Part shown: positions 58,252 through 64,000 of the stretch, in pieces | How positions within the stretch are numbered: position 1 is the stretch's first letter | Layout of the letters: each line of letters opens with the position of its first letter | Assembly (NCBI GenBank): GCA_009740415.1 | Contig: WOYE01000009.1 | Location: 620,001 to 684,000, forward strand | From: Planococcaceae bacterium Storch 2/2-2 | Lineage (GTDB): Bacteria > Bacillota > Bacilli > Bacillales_A > Planococcaceae | DNA length: 64,000 nucleotides | Direction of reading: 5' to 3' | Position numbers and translations under genes: made by a program | The notes under the pieces: model-generated | The model's database searches: none | The model's input: only the letters and a program-made list of their open reading frames with translations | What the model was told of the DNA's origin: nothing

Positions 58252-58856
58252 GATAACCCTCCTGAATACCTCTACTTATGTTTTTGAGTAGACCTTCCTA
58301 AGAGCATCGCGCCTTAGAGAAAGCGTCTGCCTTGTATCTGTTTCAAAGCGCTCACTGTATCCGTGCTAAAACAATACGTGAGTCTTTTCACAATAAAGCT
58401 TGTACATTTTTATTCTAACATACTTTCACTGAATCGTTACAATGAAAAGTATAATTTTCCACAATTGTTGGAAACTCTTTTCCGTTCATTCCGCTCGCAC
58501 GTAGCGGGCGGACGGACTTTCGTTCTTTTTTAGAACGAATCCTTCTCGCTCATCTTTCCTTTTTTCAAAAAAAGCGACGAGCTGTGATGCGACGAGGCCG
58601 GTCGAAGGAGCGGGACGATCGTTCGTTTGGAAATGATCGAATCGTTATGTTAAAAAAGTGAAAAGATAAAACGAAACTTCTCACGTTCGCTTGCGAACCG
58701 TCGAAAAAAGAGACGGTTTAAACGGTGCGTCGAGAAGGAAACGCCCCCCTCTTTAAGTGATCCTGCTCGTCGCACCATCAGAAATCGGGTCGTGTTTTCT
58801 ATCACTTTTCGTGAAAACGAATGGCAAACGCCCGCATGTCGATGCGCCGCCTCACA
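58252..58856. other. Long intergenic region with hairpins upstream of mqo
   Basis: The part next to mqo holds its promoter region (TAGAAT-like -10 near 58415 on the minus strand). Further right are AACCGTC / GACGGTT (58697-58720) and a longer GGTGCG ... CGCACC pairing (about 58722-58779). These could be a structured RNA or decayed DNA. No known riboswitch core and no credible ORF was found. Confidence 0.35.
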
Positions 58857-59795
58857 TTATGCTTTTCTGTTTAATGCACGTAAAATGGTTTGTTCAATCC
58901 ATTCATTCATCGTTAACCCGTTTTCTTTCGCCCGTTGTTTCACCTCTTCGATGACGGATTCATCGAGTTTTAAACTCGTTGCGCGGCGCGACCCTTTTCC
59001 GTACCAATACGTCTTATCGACGGTGAAATGTCCGCTCGTTCGGTGCTCGGTTAAAAACGGAAAGAGGCGGTCCGTCCATAGCGCCGTGAGCGGAAATGTG
59101 CCTTCTTTTACTTTTATTACTAAAGTTTGTTCGGTCGTGACGACGTCCATATTTTCAACGCCCCACGTCGTATAAAAGAAGTCGAGCGCATCATACGTCA
59201 CGCGGTCGGTCAATGGACAACGAAACGTAATATCGTCTTGTGCGCGGACAGACGGTCGATGAATCGGATAGCACGGGTGCCACGACGCATCGAGCGGGAC
59301 CCAAACCGTTCCGTGTAAAAACGTCCCCCATTCTCCGTCACGTGAAGAAACGCGAACGATCTCACCGGAAGGAAGTCGCATTTGTTGGTGCAAAGCGACG
59401 TCTCGTACCGCATCGTAAAACGGTTGGACCGGACGCGTTTCATTTAAAATGGCACGAATGTTGCGCACGTCGTCTGGCAACAAATCGTAAAAATGACGCT
59501 CTCCTCGTTGAATCATACGTGGCGGCGTATCGAGTGCATAAATGGCATCGTACACGTCGGTGATATTCACATTGTATTTCGTTGCGATTTGTTGTGGCGT
59601 CTCGCCAATTGGCTCGTTTCGTTTCCGTTCTTCTGCTAATGCGTCGACCGATGACGCGAGAAGTCGCATCGACGGAAACAAACGGTGCGGATCGGGAACT
59701 TTTTCAATCGTTCCTTCTTGGACGTACGCATAAATCCGAGGAATCGAAACCCCTATTCGCTCACTCGCCTCTTCCACAGTTACCCATTCTTCCAT
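58857..59795 (-). CDS. Putative regulator with N-terminal HTH and C-terminal ribbon-helix-helix domain
   Basis: A 312-residue protein. Residues 1-45 (VTVEEASERIGVSIPRIYAYVQEGTIEKV) look like a MerR/excisionase-type winged HTH; a second HTH-like stretch, ETPQQIATKYNVNITDVYDAIYAL, lies at about 67-90. The middle (about 130-265) is an unassigned beta-rich domain. The last 40 residues (TSLKLDESVIEEVKQRAKEN ... MNEWIEQTILRAL) form a ribbon-helix-helix unit. Two DNA-binding folds at opposite ends is uncommon. Start taken at 59795, six bases after GAGGTG; 59798 is possible. Confidence 0.7.
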   Translation of the reverse strand: MEEWVTVEEASERIGVSIPRIYAYVQEGTIEKVPDPHRLFPSMRLLASSVDALAEERKRNEPIGETPQQIATKYNVNITDVYDAIYALDTPPRMIQRGERHFYDLLPDDVRNIRAILNETRPVQPFYDAVRDVALHQQMRLPSGEIVRVSSRDGEWGTFLHGTVWVPLDASWHPCYPIHRPSVRAQDDITFRCPLTDRVTYDALDFFYTTWGVENMDVVTTEQTLVIKVKEGTFPLTALWTDRLFPFLTEHRTSGHFTVDKTYWYGKGSRRATSLKLDESVIEEVKQRAKENGLTMNEWIEQTILRALNRKA

Positions 59796-59971
59796 CATTA
59801 TCACCTCTTTATTTAGCATATCACTATTCCTTATTTTAATAAACATATTTCATAAAAAGTAAATAATAACTGAACTAAACAAAGGGAAGATTTGTTTAGT
59901 TTGATTATCATCTATAGTTATAGATGTTTACAATAAATGAATGATAATAAGGTGGAATGACTCGTTTCATG

Positions 59972-60000
59972 AAAAAACACACCACTCGATGTGGTGTGTC
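59972..60000 (-). terminator. Rho-independent terminator
   Basis: CACACCAC / GTGGTGTG stem with T6 on the minus strand, about 65 bases downstream of the small gene ending at 60065. Confidence 0.8.
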
Positions 60001-60064
60001 GCTTTTCGTTCGTTGCAAGGCGTCGTTTGGGAACCATTTACGGACCGCTTCTTCCGAGCCATCT

Positions 60065-60286
60065 TTACGGAAGGTCTTCACGTGCGGCGATTGCTAGTAA
60101 CACAAGACAGTCGTCTCGTTCCAAATCGAACCATTCACCGTATGCGACGCACGTGCCGTGTACCGTTTTCGTACTGTAATCGATCGTTACGCTCGCTTCC
60201 GCTGTACTGAGTGGGCGCGTGCGAACGAAATCGAAATGTTCCATCTCATCGTTACGTTCTCGGCGAACGAGAGTAAATCCTTTCAC
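60065..60286 (-). CDS. Small protein of unknown function, possibly frameshifted
   Basis: A 73-residue frame from GTG at 60286 (AAAGGGG upstream) containing MEHFDFVRTRPLSTAEASV and GEWFDLERDDCLVLLAIAAR. Beyond its stop a different frame stays protein-like for about 20 residues (RKDGSEEAVRKWFPNDAL), so a one-base change near 60065-60090 may have shortened the gene. The overlap with the frame at 60252-60485 and the terminator at 59972 suggest a small minus-strand unit in decay. No family recognised. Confidence 0.4.
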   Translation of the reverse strand: MKGFTLVRRERNDEMEHFDFVRTRPLSTAEASVTIDYSTKTVHGTCVAYGEWFDLERDDCLVLLAIAAREDLP

Positions 60287-60485
60287 ACGTACTTTCCCCT
60301 TTCTTACATTTGGTTTTTATTGTACGGTCTTTTTCGTACGTCGTCCACGGCACGTGTACGGTAAAAAACGATACGGGCGTGTCCGCTCGTATCGTTTCGT
60401 CGGTCGTTTTCATCACGGGAAGAGGCATGTCGTCAACAGACGTTGTTAAATAGAACCCGGCCGTTTTTTCGTACGATACGTCCAT
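60252..60485 (-). CDS. Small protein of unknown function, doubtful
   Basis: A 77-residue frame (MDVSYEKTAGFYLTTSVDDM ...) starting 22 bases after the stop of the DUF418-like gene, without a clear ribosome binding site, so it would depend on coupling. Its last 20 residues are Lys/Arg/Cys-rich and read through what looks like the ribosome binding site of the next gene, so its real stop codon may have been lost. Confidence 0.35.
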   Translation of the reverse strand: MDVSYEKTAGFYLTTSVDDMPLPVMKTTDETIRADTPVSFFTVHVPWTTYEKDRTIKTKCKKGESTCERIYSRSPRT

Positions 60486-60508
60486 TTGCGCCAAACGAGC
60501 TCAAGCGG

Positions 60509-61456
60509 TCAGATCGCGTGGCGTTTCATATACCACGTACTCCATAGGAGCTCGATTCCGTAAATGAGGCAAGCGAGCCATACCGCTTCTTTCGATGTGA
60601 CGATCGGTAAAGAAAATAACGCGATGAATATTACACCGAGTACGTGTTGCAAGACGTAATTCGTAAATGCCATTTTTCCGACCGCACCGACCGGAGCGAA
60701 AAAGCGGCTGATCCGTTCATTGTTGAATAGCAAAAACAAACCGGCAATGTAACCGTACGCCGTCGGGATCGACGATAAGGCGACGATCCACGACGCGAGC
60801 ACTTCATTTTCAAACGTAGAAAACGTAACGATTCCACCGACGACGATGATCGGTAAAAGGAAGAGGAACAGTCGTTTCCAAAACGTTTGCATCGCTTCGG
60901 TCGGCTCCAACCATCCTTTTTTACCGACGTATGCGCCGGTGACGAACATGAGGTAAATGAGAAACGCATCTCCCATAAATGGTTTCGTCGGAAGTACGAG
61001 GACGTTGTACATCATCGTTCCAACGACACTTGCGAGTAATACCGCAAGCCACACCCCCGTCGCACGAGCGGATAATCGTTCAAGCGGCAGCAATCCGAGT
61101 CCGATCACGGCGTAAATCGCTAAAATCGAACCAGGAAAGAGGAGTACGTGAAAGACGCCGAAGACGAATAAAAAGAAGAGGCGTCGACAAAATAGCCGGA
61201 GCGGACGCTCTCCTTTTTGAGCAGCCCGTGTCGTAAATAAATAAAACCCGACTCCGAATAAAAATGAAAAGATAGAGAAAAATTTCTTTTCAATGAGCAC
61301 GGTGATCCACAAATCGAGTGTCGTCGTTTCTAACAACGTCGATACATACGGCGAATCATCCGTCAGCGATTGAAACGCAGGGACGTTAATGAGCAAAATA
61401 CCGAATAACGCCAAGCCGCGCATTTGATCCAACGAAGCATATCGTTTCGTTTGCAT
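60509..61456 (-). CDS. DUF418/YeiB-like polytopic membrane protein
   Basis: A 315-residue protein with about eight to nine hydrophobic helices. It has DUF418-family features: N-terminal YASLDQMRGLALFGILLINV, the EKKFFSIFSFLFGVGFYLF segment (about 55-73), and the C-terminal GKMAFTNYVLQHVLGVIF, followed by the final ELLWSTWYMKRHA. The family belongs to the acyltransferase-3-like heparan-acetyltransferase superfamily; substrates are unknown. Start at 61456, with GAAAGGA upstream; GTG at 61465 is an alternative. Confidence 0.85.
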   Translation of the reverse strand: MQTKRYASLDQMRGLALFGILLINVPAFQSLTDDSPYVSTLLETTTLDLWITVLIEKKFFSIFSFLFGVGFYLFTTRAAQKGERPLRLFCRRLFFLFVFGVFHVLLFPGSILAIYAVIGLGLLPLERLSARATGVWLAVLLASVVGTMMYNVLVLPTKPFMGDAFLIYLMFVTGAYVGKKGWLEPTEAMQTFWKRLFLFLLPIIVVGGIVTFSTFENEVLASWIVALSSIPTAYGYIAGLFLLFNNERISRFFAPVGAVGKMAFTNYVLQHVLGVIFIALFSLPIVTSKEAVWLACLIYGIELLWSTWYMKRHAI

Positions 61457-61772
61457 CGCAATCACGTCCTTTCCGTTACACGGGACGTACTTTATGCGAA
61501 CAAGTTCGTCATCTGACCGATGTTGGTCTCCTCATTCATCGACTCGTTCCAATGACGCATGCTCGATCGTCAAGCGCCCGTTCTTTTTACGCGCATTCGC
61601 GCCTCCTTCCTCTCGAACGGCCGTTTAAAAATGCGTCAAATGGACGTGCAACTTCCCTATCTTTCCTGTAACATAAGTCGTGTTTCATAGGACAATGAGT
61701 GACGAATGGATGAAACATGAGAAAGGAGCGGAACCTATTGAAACGAACAACGAAATCGAGGAGGACCACGAC

Positions 61773-64000
61773 ATGAAACAACCTTTTTTACAGAAATGGA
61801 GCGTATGGATGAGCGTCATCGTTTTATTCCTCACTTCTATGCTCGGGGCAAGTTCGCCCGCCTTCGCACGTACGACAATCGACGTCGTTCCGCGCGATAA
61901 ACAATGGACGATTACGGTGAATGAGCCGATCGATGCGTTCACGAAAGACGACGTCTACGTAAAAGACGCAACTGGAAAGCGAGCCGACGTGCACTCGTTT
62001 GTAACGAATGACGGATACGCGCTTATCGTACGCCCACCGGAAGGCGGGTATGAAGCGGATACGACGTACACGTTAGTCGTTTCAGAACGAGTGACGTCAC
62101 AACATCGTAACGAACTTGACCGAACGGTGGAACGAACGTTTCGGACGAATGATACGTTTGAACGAAACGTGTTCGAACCACGGAAACAGAGTGCCAATGC
62201 GGTCACGTACGGCGAACGTGTCACAGAGCTGCCTCTCGATACGGTTCAGCTCTTACAGACGGCCGACTATGAAAGCGATTCCTTTACGTTTCAAGGAACG
62301 TCGGACGCACTCGCTTCGTTGACGACCGGGGATATCGTCATTTTCCCACCGACGGATGAGTACCCGTTCGGTTGGTCGAAAGAAATTGTGAAACGGACGT
62401 CAACCGGCAACAAAACGACGTGGAAAACGAAAGAACCAGCACTCGAGGACGTCATTGCGTCGATCGACATTTCTCAACTGTTGGAACTAACGGCAGATGA
62501 CTTAGCGGTTAACCGCGACGTTCATACCGTGATTGCTTCCGAAGCGACAGATGACGAGCGAACGTTTCAAATGGCAAACGAAGAAGATGGAACGATCGGG
62601 ACGATGACATTTGCGGAGGAAGACGGGGAGCCTGTCATTCGATTCGCCAACGTCGAGTTATCAAACGAACGGGACATTCATATCGAACACGAAGATACGG
62701 TTCACCTTCTCGTAGACGGTACTGTGACGTTTCATCAGCCAACGGTCGGCATCGATTTTCAAGGAATACCGATCGTTAGTACGTTGGAACATCTCTCGTT
62801 TGAAAGCGGTGCTACAGTCGAGCTTGAAACGAGTGTCGGTGTGAAAACGGAGAACGAGTGGAAAAAACGGTTTAACACCGGGGTCGCCTTTCCGATTCGA
62901 GCCGCTGGAGTCGCCGGAGCGGATATTCAATTTTTCATTCAGTTCGGTTTAGAAGGTGAAGCGACGCTGACGTATGAAATCGGAGCGGATCTCGCGTATG
63001 CGGCAGGGGTTACGAAAGTAGATGACGATTATGAATGGTTCAACGATTCGAACGTCACGCCGACTCCGTCTGATTGGAAATTTAAAGGATCCGTCGAAGG
63101 GACGTTGGCGGTCGGACCGGAAGTAGAAGCGAAAGTCGCTCAATTTACACTCGCTTCGTTCGACGTCGCTGCCGGGTACCGGATGAACGTATCTGGACAT
63201 TTGAGTCCGACGGAGGCGTGCTATACGATGAAAGATGACTTGTTCATTGAAGCGCATTCTGCCATCGGACGTGGGAAGTTAACGATCGAAGCGGACTATC
63301 CGTTACTCAGTCAACCGCTCAGCGTGTCATCGACGTGTGACTTCGATCAACTGATCGCTCAACCGATCCGCTTACCGGTCGGTGGCACCGCAAATATTGA
63401 ATTGTTCGGTGTCGATCGTCATTCCAACATCGAGCCGCTCGATTTAGTGCAATGGAACGTATCGTACACGGTCGACCAACCGCGTATTGTAGCCGTGAAC
63501 CGCCTCGGGAAGGTACGAGCGCTTTCAAAAGGCATCAACGGTCAAACGACGACGATTCGAGCGACGTACGAAAACGAAAGTGGCAAAACGGTTGAAACGC
63601 TCATTCCCGTTGAACTCGTCAATGAATGGCACAATGCGTGGATGCAAGACGTCATCCGCTCGACGCAATCGTCGATCCGTGACATATTATCGAGCGCCGA
63701 AGTCGTAAATGGAGCGTACGGACCGTTCGAATCACTTGAAGGCTCCCTCCGTCACGTCGTCTCTGAACGCTACATGCCTACATTGAAACAGTATTATGAA
63801 AACAACATGCACCCAACGGTTGGGTTGTATTTGTTCATGTACGAAGAAGCGTTTCCTCTCTACTTTAACGTCGCCAAACGAGACCCTGGACGCTTCGTCG
63901 TCGAAACGGTTCTTCCGCCGAGTGATCGAAACGGCGGTACGCGAAACGTCTATTCGTTCATTACAGAACAAGGCGAATGGAAGTTAGACAACTTCGTAGA
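61773..64000 (+). CDS. Large secreted protein with an N-terminal Ig-like domain (3' end beyond window)
   Basis: The frame is open from the ATG at 61773 to the last base, giving 742 residues so far. AGGAGGA precedes the start. A signal peptide (to about residue 33, SPAFA) is followed by an SbsA-type Ig-like domain (TIDVVPRDKQWTITVNEPID ... DTTYTLVVSERVTS, about 34-125), a long beta-rich body without recognised motifs (130-510), a bacterial Ig-like segment near 530-620 (VQWNVSYTV ... IRATYENESG), then a C-terminal part with an NTF2-like look. It is probably an exported or surface protein. Function unknown. Confidence 0.8.
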   Translation, partial: MKQPFLQKWSVWMSVIVLFLTSMLGASSPAFARTTIDVVPRDKQWTITVNEPIDAFTKDDVYVKDATGKRADVHSFVTNDGYALIVRPPEGGYEADTTYTLVVSERVTSQHRNELDRTVERTFRTNDTFERNVFEPRKQSANAVTYGERVTELPLDTVQLLQTADYESDSFTFQGTSDALASLTTGDIVIFPPTDEYPFGWSKEIVKRTSTGNKTTWKTKEPALEDVIASIDISQLLELTADDLAVNRDVHTVIASEATDDERTFQMANEEDGTIGTMTFAEEDGEPVIRFANVELSNERDIHIEHEDTVHLLVDGTVTFHQPTVGIDFQGIPIVSTLEHLSFESGATVELETSVGVKTENEWKKRFNTGVAFPIRAAGVAGADIQFFIQFGLEGEATLTYEIGADLAYAAGVTKVDDDYEWFNDSNVTPTPSDWKFKGSVEGTLAVGPEVEAKVAQFTLASFDVAAGYRMNVSGHLSPTEACYTMKDDLFIEAHSAIGRGKLTIEADYPLLSQPLSVSSTCDFDQLIAQPIRLPVGGTANIELFGVDRHSNIEPLDLVQWNVSYTVDQPRIVAVNRLGKVRALSKGINGQTTTIRATYENESGKTVETLIPVELVNEWHNAWMQDVIRSTQSSIRDILSSAEVVNGAYGPFESLEGSLRHVVSERYMPTLKQYYENNMHPTVGLYLFMYEEAFPLYFNVAKRDPGRFVVETVLPPSDRNGGTRNVYSFITEQGEWKLDNFV

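Overview
The window looks like part of the chromosome of a Gram-positive member of the Bacillales. The evidence is AGGAGG-type ribosome binding sites with ATG, GTG and TTG starts, sigma-A promoters, S-box (SAM-I) riboswitches, S-layer-homology (SLH) proteins, a yneR-plsY pair near parE-parC as in Bacillus subtilis, MurT, an ECF sigma/anti-sigma operon, and malate:quinone oxidoreductase. The codon style (abundant ACG, GTC, CGT, GAC) suggests Exiguobacterium or a close relative. That genus call is an inference and was not tested. The backbone has intermediate GC. Several stretches (about 8.8-11.0 kb, 14.6-16.1 kb, 20-22.5 kb) are visibly AT-richer and look acquired.

Layout. 0-5.5 kb: the end of an unknown gene, two lipoproteins, an ABC-F ribosome-protection protein behind a promoter-uORF-terminator leader, an unassigned structured intergenic region and an aminotransferase. 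5.6-12 kb: four paralogous SLH proteins. The third and fourth are separated by an AT-rich insert carrying a PUA-like/membrane protein, a small membrane protein and an IS3-type remnant. 12-17.4 kb: lipoproteins, two Pro-rich/transmembrane/coiled-coil proteins (one with an Excalibur domain), a NEAT-like protein and an AT-rich insert. 17.6-22.5 kb: a defence-like segment with an SF2 helicase divergent from a DUF262-DUF1524 nuclease, followed by a nine-repeat type I-C-like CRISPR array with no cas genes in the window. A conserved element of about 54 bp lies just after a stop codon at the left edge of each of the three accessory stretches.

22.7-31 kb: small membrane proteins, secreted proteins, a nucleoside deoxyribosyltransferase-like gene, yneR and plsY (plsY with a FapR-box-like palindrome upstream). 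31-35 kb is a sulfur/methionine block: two tandem SAM-I riboswitches, one ahead of a 51-residue peptide and one ahead of an OsmC-like gene plus yezD, then metQ-metN-metI. 35-43 kb: a decayed lipoprotein, a xanthine/uracil-type permease, parE-parC and a nitronate monooxygenase-like gene. 43-51 kb: membrane proteins, an ECF sigma factor with its anti-sigma factor and a third membrane gene, a patatin-like phospholipase, and a translationally coupled dGTPase-FRG pair. 51-54 kb: a quinone/electrophile detoxification operon (flavin reductase, ring-cleavage dioxygenase, MhqD-like hydrolase) behind an MhqR-type operator. 54-64 kb: murT without an adjacent gatD, three small membrane proteins, mqo, a regulator with both an HTH and a ribbon-helix-helix domain, a DUF418-like membrane protein, and a large secreted protein that runs off the right edge.

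The best candidates for undescribed biology are the dGTPase-FRG pair, the dispersed 54-bp element bordering accessory DNA and the CRISPR array, the tandem-riboswitch peptide gene, and the ABC-F leader with a three-codon uORF. Translations and motifs were read by eye. No database search or folding program was run.
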